DNA of 64,000 nt from Clostridia bacterium (GTDB lineage Bacteria; Bacillota; Clostridia; Oscillospirales; Acutalibacteraceae): contig JAFQRY010000024.1 in assembly GCA_017409845.1 (NCBI GenBank), positions 1 to 64,000 on the forward strand. Reading direction: 5' to 3'. Under the pieces are notes generated by a model. The model searched no databases. It saw only the letters and a list, made by a program, of their open reading frames with translations, and was not told the origin of the DNA. The translations under genes and the position numbers were made by a program. Positions 35,171 to 43,663 of the stretch are shown here, one piece after another (position 1 is the first letter of the stretch; each line of letters opens with the position of its first letter).

Positions 35171-35377
35171 TTACTTTTCAACGGTGATTACGCAGTCGGG
35201 GCACATCGTTGCACAGAATGCACATCCGATGCAGGCTGACTGGTCGGTGATGCCTGCGGGATGATATCCCTTGGCATTTATTTCGTCTTTGAGAAGTGCC
35301 ACGATTTTTTTGGGGCACGCACCAACGCAAAGGCCGCAGCCCTTGCAGAGGTCGGTATTAAAGGTTACTTTTGCCAT
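35171..35377 (-). CDS. vorD: 2-oxoacid:ferredoxin oxidoreductase, delta (2[4Fe-4S] ferredoxin) subunit
   Basis: 68-residue ferredoxin with two clusters: CKGCGLCVGACPKK and CIGCAFCATMCPDC, each CxxCxxCxxxCP. It passes electrons between the TPP subunits and soluble ferredoxin. It lies 12 nt upstream of the alpha gene and 12 nt downstream of the P-loop ATPase gene, with AAGGAG as ribosome binding site. Confidence 0.95.
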   Translation of the reverse strand: MAKVTFNTDLCKGCGLCVGACPKKIVALLKDEINAKGYHPAGITDQSACIGCAFCATMCPDCVITVEK

Positions 35378-35389
35378 AATTCTTTCTCC

Positions 35390-36073
35390 TTAATCAAGTG
35401 TTGCCTTAGCCCACGACTGTCTGACATAAAGCTTAATCGGGAAGCAGTTGACAACTTTGTTTTTGAGTGTATCGTAAAGATCTTCTTTTACGGCGGTCAT
35501 TTTTATCGGAAGGCCGCTTGCTTGCGAAACCTCTTCGGCATATGAAAGTGAATTCATAACCGTTTCTTCATCTGTTTCGTCTCCGAGATTGGAATTGTTG
35601 ACAATTCCCGTGAATTTCATTGAGCATGCAGTTTCAATTTCATGCATAACCGCAATGGTTGATGCACAGTCACGGGTCAACGGACGGTATTTGTTGATAA
35701 CGAAAAGCATCTCGTAATTGTTTTCTTCAAGAATGGCAGGTGCATATCTGCCCATTGCAAGAGCTCCTCTGTCATCACCGCCAACATCAATAACTGCAAC
35801 GGTCTGTTTGTTATCTATAATTGCATAAGCCTCAGACGGCATTGCGGGCACATCGACATTGGAATTTGCGTATTCCGAAGAAATAAGGTGAATTCCTCTT
35901 TCTTCAAGAAAGCTTTCGCTGTCCTTTGAACGGAAATAGGGATTTACAATGTCAAGGTCCGCAACAACAACATTTTCATGCTTTTCTTTGAGACGGAGTG
36001 CGTAATTAACAGAGATATTGGTTTTTCCGCTGCCGTAATGACCTGCGAAAAGAGTTATTCTTTTGTTGTTCAT
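35390..36073 (-). CDS. P-loop ATPase of the MinD/ParA (SIMIBI) class
   Basis: 227 residues. Walker A is GHYGSGKT (residues 11-18), followed by VVVADLDIVNPYFRS (deviant switch I) and VAVIDVGGDDRGA (Walker B). No partner ParB or membrane-targeting helix is apparent. SIMIBI ATPases often insert or deliver metal centres, so a role in Fe-S cluster assembly for the adjacent oxidoreductase is possible but unproven. ATG 36073 is chosen; a TTG at 36079 overlaps the stop of ilvE. No clear ribosome binding site is seen, so translation probably depends on coupling to ilvE. Confidence 0.8.
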   Translation of the reverse strand: MNNKRITLFAGHYGSGKTNISVNYALRLKEKHENVVVADLDIVNPYFRSKDSESFLEERGIHLISSEYANSNVDVPAMPSEAYAIIDNKQTVAVIDVGGDDRGALAMGRYAPAILEENNYEMLFVINKYRPLTRDCASTIAVMHEIETACSMKFTGIVNNSNLGDETDEETVMNSLSYAEEVSQASGLPIKMTAVKEDLYDTLKNKVVNCFPIKLYVRQSWAKATLD

Positions 36074-36075
36074 AA

Positions 36076-37140
36076 TCAAAGAACTGTTACCCAGCCGAAT
36101 TTATCTTCGCAGGTTCCGCCCTGGATACCTGTTACGGTGTCATAGAGCTTCTGGCTGATTTCGCCGATTTCGCCGCCGTTGATGGTCATAACGTCATCCT
36201 TGTAGCGGAGCTTGCCTACGGGTGAGATAACTGCAGCTGTGCCTGTGCCGAAGCATTCTTCAAGAGTGCCGTTATTCTGAGCCTCAAGAAGCTCTTCAAC
36301 GGAAATCTTTCTTTCTTCAACGGGAAGACCCCAGCTCTTGCAGAGCTCGATAACAGAATTTCTTGTGATACCGGGAAGAATGCTGCCGTTGAGCATGGGA
36401 GTAACGATTGTGCCGTTGATCTTGAAGAAGATGTTCATTGCACCTACTTCTTCAATGTATTTTCTTTCAACGCCGTCAAGCCAGAGAACCTGTGAATAGC
36501 CGTCATCGTGTGCCTTGACCTGAGCTGCAAGGCTGGCAGCGTAGTTACCGCCTGTTTTTGCAAAGCCCATGCCGCCCTTGACTGCTCTTACATAGTCATC
36601 TTCAATCCAGATGCCTACGGGAGCAAGACCGCTTGAATAGTAAGCACCCGAGGGGGAGAGGATAACGATGAAGAGATAGGTCTTTGAGGGAGCAACGCCG
36701 AGGAAATCATCGGTTGCGATGATGAAGGGACGGATATAGAGCGAGGTGCCGGGAGCTGAGGGGATCCAGTCCTTGTCAACTCTTACGATCTCGCTTACAG
36801 CCTGAACGAAATCCTCAACGGGAAGCTCAGGGATGCAAAGACGCTTGTTGGTGTCGTTTGTTCTCTTTGCGTTCATTTCGGGTCTGAAAAGGCGGACTTC
36901 GCCGTCAGCACCTTTATATGCCTTGAGGCCTTCAAACATTTCCTGGCCATAGTGGAAAACCATACATGCAGGGGAGAGGCTGAGATTGCCGTAAGGAACT
37001 ATACGGGGATCGTGCCAGCCCTGACCTTCGGTGTAGTTCATAACAAACATGTGGTCAGTGAAAATTTTACCGAAGCCGAGATTGTTTTCGTCGGGCTTCT
37101 GCTTGGGAGAGGTTGTTCTCTCGATTTTGATATTTAACAT
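36076..37140 (-). CDS. ilvE: branched-chain amino acid aminotransferase
   Basis: 354-residue PLP fold type IV aminotransferase. It has PYGNLSLSPACMVFHYGQEMFEGLKAY-type features (PACMVFHYGQEMFEGLKAY), RLFRPEMNAKRTN, the catalytic Lys region GGMGFAKTGGNYAASL, and EVGAMNIFF. It swaps amino groups between Val/Leu/Ile and 2-oxoglutarate. It sits between a fused acyl-CoA ligase and a ferredoxin-dependent 2-oxoacid oxidoreductase, which links acyl-CoA, 2-oxoacid and amino acid pools in one cluster. The ribosome binding site AAAGGGTG is present. Confidence 0.95.
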   Translation of the reverse strand: MLNIKIERTTSPKQKPDENNLGFGKIFTDHMFVMNYTEGQGWHDPRIVPYGNLSLSPACMVFHYGQEMFEGLKAYKGADGEVRLFRPEMNAKRTNDTNKRLCIPELPVEDFVQAVSEIVRVDKDWIPSAPGTSLYIRPFIIATDDFLGVAPSKTYLFIVILSPSGAYYSSGLAPVGIWIEDDYVRAVKGGMGFAKTGGNYAASLAAQVKAHDDGYSQVLWLDGVERKYIEEVGAMNIFFKINGTIVTPMLNGSILPGITRNSVIELCKSWGLPVEERKISVEELLEAQNNGTLEECFGTGTAAVISPVGKLRYKDDVMTINGGEIGEISQKLYDTVTGIQGGTCEDKFGWVTVL

Positions 37141-37176
37141 TTATAACACCCTTTCGGTAAATTTGCTTGTATTTTT

Positions 37177-39681
37177 TTATTTTGTGAGTCCGAGTTTTTC
37201 AGAAAACTCTTCTCTCATTTTGTATTTAAGAATCTTGCCTGCCGCGTTTTTGGGGAAGTCCTTGACAAACTCAATGTATCTGGGAACTTTGTGACGTGCC
37301 ATGTGTGACATGATGTAGTCCTTCATTTCTTCCTCAGTCATGGTGCAGCCTTCTTTGAGAATGATACATGCCATAATTTCTTCGCCGTATCTCTTGTCGG
37401 GAACGCCGATGACCTGAACATCCTGAACCATATCGTGAGTGAAAATGAATTCTTCGATTTCTCTCGGATAGATGTTTTCGCCGCCGCGGATAATCATATC
37501 CTTGAGTCTGCCCGTGATGAGATAATAGCCGTCGGGTCTTCTGCAGGCAATGTCACCGCTGTGAAGCCAGCCGTCCTTATCAATCGCTGCCTCCGTTGCC
37601 TTGGGCATCTTATAATAACCTTTCATTATGTTATAGCCTCGTGCAACGAACTCGCCGTTTTCGCCATCGGGAAGGTCCTCTCCGGTTTCAGGGTCGATAA
37701 TCTTGCATTCAACATTCGGGAATGCACTGCCGACGGTTTCCGTTCTGTCTTCGAGCGATTCATTGACCTCGCCCATTGTGCAGCCCGGTGATGCCTCTGT
37801 TTGACCGTAAACGCTGATGATTTCGGTCATGTTCATCTCAGCCGCAGCTTTTTTCATAAGGTCGGGAGGACAGTTTGCACCTGCCATAATACCCGTTCTC
37901 ATATATGAGAAATCGGTTGTTGCAAAATCATCGTGCTGGAACATTGCGATAAACATGGTGGGAACACCGTTGAAGCAGGTGATATGCTCCTGATTGATGC
38001 AGGCAAGTGATGACTTTGCCGAGAAATAGGGCAGGGGGCAGAGTGTGCCGCCGTGGGTCATCATGTTGGTCATTGAAAGAACCATGCCGAAGCAGTGGAA
38101 CATCGGAACCTGAATCATCATGCGGTCAGCGGTGGACATATCCATTCTGTCGCCGATAATCTTGCCGTTGTTGACGATATTGTAGTGAGTGAGCATAACG
38201 CCTTTCGGGAAGCCGGTTGTGCCCGAAGTATACTGCATGTTTGCAACATCGTGGCAGTCAACTGCCGCCGCTCTGCGATAGACTTCTTCAATGGGAACTC
38301 TTACAGCCATATCCAGGGCTTCTTCCCAAGTAAGACAGCCTTTCTGACGGTATCCGACAGTGATAACATTGCGAAGGAAGGGGAGTCTTCTGCAGTGAAG
38401 GGGCTTGCCGGGAACTGCAAATTCAAGCTCGGGGCAAAGCTCTGCGATATGCTGAGCATAATTGGAATCAAGACAGGATTCGATTGTCACAAGCGTGTGA
38501 GTATCGCTCTGCCTGAGAAGATATTCAATTTCGTGGATTTTATATGCGGTGTTGACCGTAACAAGAACCGCACCGATTTTTGTTGCAGCCCAGAAGGTGA
38601 TGAACCACTGGGGAAGGTTTGTGAGCCACACGGCAACCTTATCACCGGGCTTTACGCCGAGAGCGATAAGTGCTCTTGCACAGTTGTCAACATCGTCACG
38701 GAACTGTGAATATGTTCTTGTGTAGTCGAGAGTTGTGTATTTGTATGCAATCTGGTCGGGAAATTTTTCAACCATCGTGTCAAGCACCTGAGAGAAGGTC
38801 TTGTTGATGAGCTTGTATTTTTCCCAGACAAATTTGCCGGAGCCGCTTCTGTTTGTCATAAGAAGCTCTTCGCTGTTTTTCTTGTTATCGTAATTGCTTA
38901 TTGCGTTAACAAAATGCGGGAATACGATTTCCGCAATGCCGAAATCCTCAATGCTTTCGGGCTGACATTCATAGGAAAGATAACCGTCATAGTTAACGGA
39001 ATCAAGTGCACGCAGCATGGTGCCGAGGGGAAGGTTTCCTTCGCCGATAAGTCTGTATTTAAGCTCACCGTCAACAATTTCGGAATCCTTGACATGAACA
39101 TGCTTGATATATGCACCGAGGTTTGTGATTGTTGTGTCGGGCTCTTCGCCGAAATCCCTGTAGGGATGGTTGATATCCCAGAGAGCGGCAAGAGCATCAC
39201 ATGCAAAGATGTTGAGAAGGTCACGCAGTCTTGATGTGTCGGCATAAATGCCTACAGTTTCAACAAGAAGAGTAACATTATCCTGCTCAGCTTTGCTCAC
39301 AAGTCTGCCGATGAGCGAGGTGACAGCTGCATCCTCAGCTTTCTTATCGCCCATTGCGTAAGCATGGATTCTGACATAGGGGCATCTGATTCTTGATGCA
39401 ATTTCAATTGCGGTTGCAATTTCTTCAAAGCCTTCCTCCGCCTTGCTTTCATCTGCAATGTTGATGTATGTATCAATGCAGGGGATTGTGAGAGAATTCT
39501 CAACAAGCTTATGAAGAGTTGCAGCGGTGTTTGCTTTGTTGAAGGGGGCATCCGCACCCGAAAATCTTTCGTCTGTGATATTGTGAATTTCAATTCCGCT
39601 GAAGCCGAGGTCATTTGCCGTGCTTATGAAATCAGCCCAGCTCATGTCCTGCCAGCCATTGGTTGAAAAGGAGAGTTTCAT
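37177..39681 (-). CDS. fusion of sugar-phosphate-isomerase-like TIM barrel and AMP-forming acyl-CoA ligase
   Basis: 834 residues in one uninterrupted frame. Residues 1-~265 are a xylose-isomerase-like TIM barrel (LSFSTNGWQDMSW, LVETVGIYAD, ALWDINHPYRDFGEEP, HVHVKDSEI, SYECQPE), with the metal-ligand pattern of the AP-endonuclease-2 family. Residues ~280-834 are a complete ANL ligase: MQYTSGTTGFPKG, VYGQTEASPG, GWLHSGDIA, GRLKDMIIRGGENIYPREIEE and a terminal AAGKILKYK. The ligase half resembles fatty/short-chain acyl-CoA synthetases. The barrel substrate is unknown. It overlaps the LeuA-like gene by 4 nt. The combination is unusual and may channel an intermediate. Confidence 0.88.
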   Translation of the reverse strand: MKLSFSTNGWQDMSWADFISTANDLGFSGIEIHNITDERFSGADAPFNKANTAATLHKLVENSLTIPCIDTYINIADESKAEEGFEEIATAIEIASRIRCPYVRIHAYAMGDKKAEDAAVTSLIGRLVSKAEQDNVTLLVETVGIYADTSRLRDLLNIFACDALAALWDINHPYRDFGEEPDTTITNLGAYIKHVHVKDSEIVDGELKYRLIGEGNLPLGTMLRALDSVNYDGYLSYECQPESIEDFGIAEIVFPHFVNAISNYDNKKNSEELLMTNRSGSGKFVWEKYKLINKTFSQVLDTMVEKFPDQIAYKYTTLDYTRTYSQFRDDVDNCARALIALGVKPGDKVAVWLTNLPQWFITFWAATKIGAVLVTVNTAYKIHEIEYLLRQSDTHTLVTIESCLDSNYAQHIAELCPELEFAVPGKPLHCRRLPFLRNVITVGYRQKGCLTWEEALDMAVRVPIEEVYRRAAAVDCHDVANMQYTSGTTGFPKGVMLTHYNIVNNGKIIGDRMDMSTADRMMIQVPMFHCFGMVLSMTNMMTHGGTLCPLPYFSAKSSLACINQEHITCFNGVPTMFIAMFQHDDFATTDFSYMRTGIMAGANCPPDLMKKAAAEMNMTEIISVYGQTEASPGCTMGEVNESLEDRTETVGSAFPNVECKIIDPETGEDLPDGENGEFVARGYNIMKGYYKMPKATEAAIDKDGWLHSGDIACRRPDGYYLITGRLKDMIIRGGENIYPREIEEFIFTHDMVQDVQVIGVPDKRYGEEIMACIILKEGCTMTEEEMKDYIMSHMARHKVPRYIEFVKDFPKNAAGKILKYKMREEFSEKLGLTK

Positions 39682-41093
39682 GCGTTACCCTCCTCATAAA
39701 CGATTTTGTTGAGGGCATTGATATATGCAGTTATACTTGCACCGATAATGTCAGTTGAAAGTCCCTTGCCCGAATAGAGCCTGCCGTTTGAGCGGAGCTT
39801 AACGAGAGCTTCACCCATCGCTTCTCTGCCTTCGGTGACTGACTGAATCTGAAAATCGTCAAGCTCATAGTGGTGACCGATAATCTGCTCAACAGTGCGG
39901 AATGCGGCATCAATGGGACCGTCGCCCATGCCGACCGCCTTGAGACTTCTGCTGCCCTTTTCGAGCTCGATGTTTGCGGTTGAGGAAATATGGTTTCCTG
40001 AATTTATAACATAGTTTTCAAGTCTGTAGGTGGGAGGAACCTGGTGTGCAACCGTTGCGATGATTGCATCAAGCTCTTTGCTGCCGACCTGCTTTTTGCC
40101 TGAAAAGCTCTTGAAAGCTTCAAAAACCTTTGCCGTATCATCTTCCGTAAGCTCATAGCCGAGCGAAACAATCGCCTTGCTGACCTTTGTGATGTCTGCG
40201 GTATCATCAAGAAGAACGTTGTTTTCTGCCGCAAAACGTGATGTGCCCGATGAGAATGAACCCTTTCCGCTTTCGCTGGTCATTGAAAGAATCTGATTTG
40301 CGGAATGATTGATTGCCATTGCGTTGACACCGTAGCTTACGTCAAGAGTGTGTCCTTTGACCTGAAGAGCCTTCATAACATGCTCAAGGTTGGGAAGCTC
40401 CTTGCTGCCGATGCAGGTTTTTATCTGGGTTGCACCTGCTTCAATGCATGAAAATACGCATGCATTTGCCATGTCAAGTGCGTCGCTGCATTCCGCACTC
40501 AGAGTGATATCTCTTGCCTCGGGAATTGCTTCACGGATTTCAGAAATGAGTGAGGCAAATTCATCGGGAAGAAATGCACCTGCGGTGTCACAAAGGGTAA
40601 CGGTTTTTGCACCGTTAACAATTGCTGCTTTTATTGCTTCGAAAAGATAAGCCTTGTCCGCTCTTGTTGCATCAACTGCCGAAAACTCAACATCGCTGCA
40701 GATTGAAGAGCAATGTGCGGTGAGTGATGCGATAAGTTCAAGCATCTGAGCGGGCTTCTTATGATAAAAATATTCCATCTGAACTGCCGAAACAGGGAGC
40801 GAAACAAGAAGTCTGGGCTTTGCTGTGCCTGAGATTGACTTCATTGCTCTGTCTGCTTCTTCGACCGTGCAGCCTGCAGGGCAGGATAGAATGCTGTTCT
40901 TTAGGAGGGGACTTATAGTGCGCAAAACAAGGGTGTCAATTTTTTCGTCTGTGACGGGTGCAGCTTCAATAACATCAATGTTGAGCTTATCGAGAAGCTT
41001 TGCAATTTCGATTTTTTCTTTGAAGCTGAGGGCGATGTCACCCCTGCGTGCACACTCTCTGAGCGTTGCATCTGTGATTGTGATTTTTTTCAT
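39678..41093 (-). CDS. LeuA/HMGL-like protein with LeuA dimer domain, catalytic residues lost
   Basis: 471 residues with the layout of 2-isopropylmalate/citramalate synthases: TIM barrel (1-~270), linker, and C-terminal LeuA_dimer regulatory domain (~355-465, containing GMGDGPIDAAFR). Key catalytic positions differ. The first metal-ligand motif is DATLRECARR instead of DTTLRDGEQ, the HxH metal pair is replaced by Ser199 and Glu201 in LSAECSDALDMANA, and the NGxGER motif reads CIGSKEL. It is therefore probably inactive as a classical synthase, or has a changed reaction. First gene of the cluster; AAAGGAG lies before the ATG and a consensus promoter 70 nt upstream. Confidence 0.82.
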   Translation of the reverse strand: MKKITITDATLRECARRGDIALSFKEKIEIAKLLDKLNIDVIEAAPVTDEKIDTLVLRTISPLLKNSILSCPAGCTVEEADRAMKSISGTAKPRLLVSLPVSAVQMEYFYHKKPAQMLELIASLTAHCSSICSDVEFSAVDATRADKAYLFEAIKAAIVNGAKTVTLCDTAGAFLPDEFASLISEIREAIPEARDITLSAECSDALDMANACVFSCIEAGATQIKTCIGSKELPNLEHVMKALQVKGHTLDVSYGVNAMAINHSANQILSMTSESGKGSFSSGTSRFAAENNVLLDDTADITKVSKAIVSLGYELTEDDTAKVFEAFKSFSGKKQVGSKELDAIIATVAHQVPPTYRLENYVINSGNHISSTANIELEKGSRSLKAVGMGDGPIDAAFRTVEQIIGHHYELDDFQIQSVTEGREAMGEALVKLRSNGRLYSGKGLSTDIIGASITAYINALNKIVYEEGNA

Positions 41094-41172
41094 GCCGATT
41101 TCTCCTTTTTGAACAGCATATTTTGACGGAATATGCCTTAATAAAAATACTTATGCACTATAAGTTCTTTAT

Positions 41173-41201
41173 ATTATAATGAAATCGTCACTCAAAGTCA
41201 A
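41173..41201 (-). promoter_or_regulatory. promoter of the acyl-CoA / 2-oxoacid cluster
   Basis: Minus-strand TTGACT (41201-41196), 17-bp spacer, TATAAT (41178-41173). The expected leader is about 70 nt with no riboswitch or T-box fold visible. The rest of 41094-41449 holds no gene, only AT-rich sequence and the XRE operators. Confidence 0.75.
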
Positions 41202-41378
41202 TATTAAATTGGTATCATAAATATTAAATAAAAAACATTGTATGTTGCAACAATTTGAGAGAAAAAGGTGAATTGTGATGTGTATATTTTCAACAAAAAT
41301 TTGTGTGGCTGTTTGTATATTCATACAGCACAATTTTTTCAGGCAAAACAAGTATTTTGCACAGAAGTCTTGAAAAAT

Positions 41379-41417
41379 ATACCAAAATGGGATATAATAA
41401 ATATACCGACATGGTAT
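41379..41417. promoter_or_regulatory. paired operator-like sites upstream of the XRE gene
   Basis: ATACC-AAAAT-GGGAT (41379-41393) and ATACC-GACAT-GGTAT (41403-41417): hyphenated palindromes of the same form, centred 24 bp apart, ending 32 bp before the XRE start codon. They are likely autoregulatory sites. Confidence 0.5.
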
Positions 41418-41449
41418 TATTTTTCGATGAAAAAGAGAGTTGATACAGT

Positions 41450-41668
41450 ATGAGATTAAAAGAAATCCGCGTTGACAGAGGCATTTCACAGCTTAAGCTT
41501 GCTCTTGACCTTAACATGAATCAAAACAGCATCAGCCGATATGAAAACGGTCTGCGAGAGGCGGATTATCAGACACTCATTGCCTTTGCTGATTATTTTC
41601 AGGTCTCGCTTGATTACTTGCTCGAAAGAACGGATAAGCCCGATTTTGTGTCTGAAACGGGGAGATAA
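41450..41668 (+). CDS. XRE-family helix-turn-helix regulator
   Basis: 72 residues, almost entirely one XRE DNA-binding domain: LKEIRVDRGISQLKLALDLN and NQNSISRYENGLREAD form the HTH, followed by FQVSLDYLLERTD. There is no ligand-binding domain. Paired palindromes lie just upstream. It is divergent from the acyl-CoA/2-oxoacid cluster and precedes the secreted CHAP-like gene by 258 nt, so either could be its target. That gap (41669-41926) holds only the next promoter. Confidence 0.9.
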   Translation: MRLKEIRVDRGISQLKLALDLNMNQNSISRYENGLREADYQTLIAFADYFQVSLDYLLERTDKPDFVSETGR

Positions 41669-41862
41669 AGCTGTTTATTCTGTTGTGCATTTTCTCTAAT
41701 TCCGAAAATAATATTTTGTTCATAACAGAGAATTTTTTCTTTCGTAACCTCTGAAGAATTCCGATAGTTTTGTAAGTGATTTTAAAAAAACTGACAGATA
41801 TTGTTGTGTATTGTATAATATTCACAAATCTTTAAGTGTTACAAAAAAACGGCTTTTTTTCA

Positions 41863-41891
41863 TTGACTTATACTACTATATGTTGTATAAT
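41863..41891 (+). promoter_or_regulatory. promoter of the secreted CHAP-like gene
   Basis: TTGACT (41863-41868), 17-bp spacer, perfect TATAAT (41886-41891), 36 nt before the ATG at 41927. Confidence 0.75.
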
Positions 41892-41926
41892 TATCGTAAA
41901 ATATTTCTTAATATGGAGAAGAATGG

Positions 41927-43432
41927 ATGTTTAACAAAAAGCTCCATGCATTGATAATTGCACTTGTGTTATTCATCGGAATCGGCACCGTTGCTCTGGC
42001 GGCTTCAAAAACAAGTGCCGAAGATCCTGACGGCAGATTCGGTAACCTCAGCGGCGTTTTGCTGAGCGGCGGTTATGCAGCTGACTATGCCGACGGAATG
42101 ATTCTTTTTTCAGATCCTGATAACTGCGGATATCTCACTCTTGAAAATGCTGCTTCCGGCAATAAGCGTGTTATCAGCGAAGAAAATGCTTCATATATCA
42201 ATGTTGTCGGCAGAAATATTTATTATATTTCTTTTTCCGACAGCGGTTCAGATATTGTTAAAACTACCCTTGACGGTGAAAGAGAAGTCATTCTTGAGAG
42301 CGAAGTCAGATTGAGCAATCTTTTCGTTTCGGAAGAAGAAATGTATTTTCTCAGAAGCTGTGATGCTGTCAGACATGACTTTGAAACCGGATGCGAAACT
42401 GTTGTTTACAATAATCCGCAGATGAAGGCTTTTATTCCCGATGCAAAAGGAATTTACTGGCTTAAGGAAAAGTCATCAGGTTATAAAAGTCATTCAAAAT
42501 ATTCATCCTGTGCCGAAAACTCATATGAGGGCACCGAAGATGAACAAATCAATTACGATTGTTATTTATATAATTCCGGGCTTGGCAAAAGCACCGAATC
42601 CAATCTTGCCGATGCCATCCGGACCGCAGAAAACGGCAACGGAGATTTATCTTCACTTGCTTTGACTGCAAGAGTCGGCGAAAAAATTCTTCCGACACCC
42701 GAATATCCCGTCGGTTCTTATTTTACCGATAACGGCGAAGGCTGCACAGATCACCGTACCGGTGTCTGCGGCTGGGAGACCGAAAGCCGTTGCAACTGTA
42801 AGGCTTTTCATAACGGAGTTCCGCTCAAGTCGGTTCAATGCTACGCTTTTGCACGGTACATTTATAATGAGTGCTTCGGAGAAATAGGAGAAACCGATTC
42901 GGAAACAAGCACCAATATCGGTTCGATTCCTCAGGGAAGCGTTACCGAGGAGAGCTTCAAAGCACTTATCAGCAAAACAAAACCCGGTGCTCATATCAGA
43001 GTGCGTTACATAAAGGCGGACGGAGTAACCGTTTCGACCCACTCACTGATAATTCTTGACTGGAACGATGCAGGATTTTCCGTTCTTGAAAGCAATGTTG
43101 ACGGGCAGTGCGGCGTCGGTGTCAGGCGGATTGCCTACAGCGACTATGTTCCTAAAGTTATCAGAGTTGAATACCTTATGATGCCCGATGAATATCCGGC
43201 AACATCCGAAGAAGAAACGGCAATTCCCGGCAATGATGTTACTTCAACGGAAGAAATCCCGTCTGTAACGGAAAGCCGTATTTCCGTTGAAACCGAAGCA
43301 CCGCAGACCGAAACCGTGCCTGCCACGGAAGGCAACACATTTTCAGGATTTTACGATCTGTTGGTTTCAATATCGGAGGGAATTCTCGGATTTTTCGCAA
43401 TGATTATCGACCTTATTGTTTCTGTACTGTAA
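41927..43432 (+). CDS. secreted protein with DUF5050-like N-terminus and CHAP/NlpC-like cysteine hydrolase domain
   Basis: 501 residues. A signal peptide (~1-25, ending VALAASK) is followed by beta-rich repeats (~35-180) resembling DUF5050 propeller-like modules (NVVGRNIYYISFSD, MYFLRSCDAV). The C-terminal half contains SVQCYAFARYIYN with Cys305 and STHSLIILDW with His372, the Cys-His pair of CHAP/NlpC amidases or peptidases. A Thr/Glu-rich spacer (~430-470) precedes a final hydrophobic segment that may hold it in the membrane. It probably remodels or binds cell wall; the catalytic role is inferred. It heads a rightward operon of surface proteins. Confidence 0.72.
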   Translation: MFNKKLHALIIALVLFIGIGTVALAASKTSAEDPDGRFGNLSGVLLSGGYAADYADGMILFSDPDNCGYLTLENAASGNKRVISEENASYINVVGRNIYYISFSDSGSDIVKTTLDGEREVILESEVRLSNLFVSEEEMYFLRSCDAVRHDFETGCETVVYNNPQMKAFIPDAKGIYWLKEKSSGYKSHSKYSSCAENSYEGTEDEQINYDCYLYNSGLGKSTESNLADAIRTAENGNGDLSSLALTARVGEKILPTPEYPVGSYFTDNGEGCTDHRTGVCGWETESRCNCKAFHNGVPLKSVQCYAFARYIYNECFGEIGETDSETSTNIGSIPQGSVTEESFKALISKTKPGAHIRVRYIKADGVTVSTHSLIILDWNDAGFSVLESNVDGQCGVGVRRIAYSDYVPKVIRVEYLMMPDEYPATSEEETAIPGNDVTSTEEIPSVTESRISVETEAPQTETVPATEGNTFSGFYDLLVSISEGILGFFAMIIDLIVSVL

Positions 43433-43445
43433 AGAGGAGAATTTC

Positions 43446-43628
43446 ATGGAAAACGGTTCAATAAACAATATTGAAAGCTCCAGTGTTGAACAGAATTCCG
43501 TGAATTCGCATGAGCGGAACAGACCTGTCAACCGTTTGCTCAGATTTCTGATGTCAGCGGGTGTAATTGCCGCTCTTGCAGGTTTTATTTATGCACTGTT
43601 CTGGTTTATGAATAACAGCGGTGTTTAA
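43446..43628 (+). CDS. small single-pass membrane protein
   Basis: 60 residues: polar, Asn/Ser/Glu-rich N-terminal 34 residues, a short basic stretch (ERNRPVNRLLRF), and one membrane helix (MSAGVIAALAGFIYALFWF), so the N-terminus is probably cytoplasmic. AGAGGAGAA lies just before the ATG at 43446. It is 13 nt from the CHAP-like gene and 35 nt from the O-antigen-ligase-like gene. No family recognised; position suggests an accessory subunit. Confidence 0.65.
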   Translation: MENGSINNIESSSVEQNSVNSHERNRPVNRLLRFLMSAGVIAALAGFIYALFWFMNNSGV

Positions 43629-43663
43629 TTCCCGATTAAGTAAAGTGCCGGAGAGAAATAAAA

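Noticed and set aside
41094..41172. T-box or leader attenuator before the branched-chain cluster
   Set aside because: The expected leader is about 70 nt and contains no specifier-loop, T-box sequence or terminator/antiterminator pair.
41169..41489. 106-codon open frame on the minus strand
   Set aside because: It is low-complexity AT-rich sequence overlapping the cluster promoter, the XRE operators and the XRE gene.
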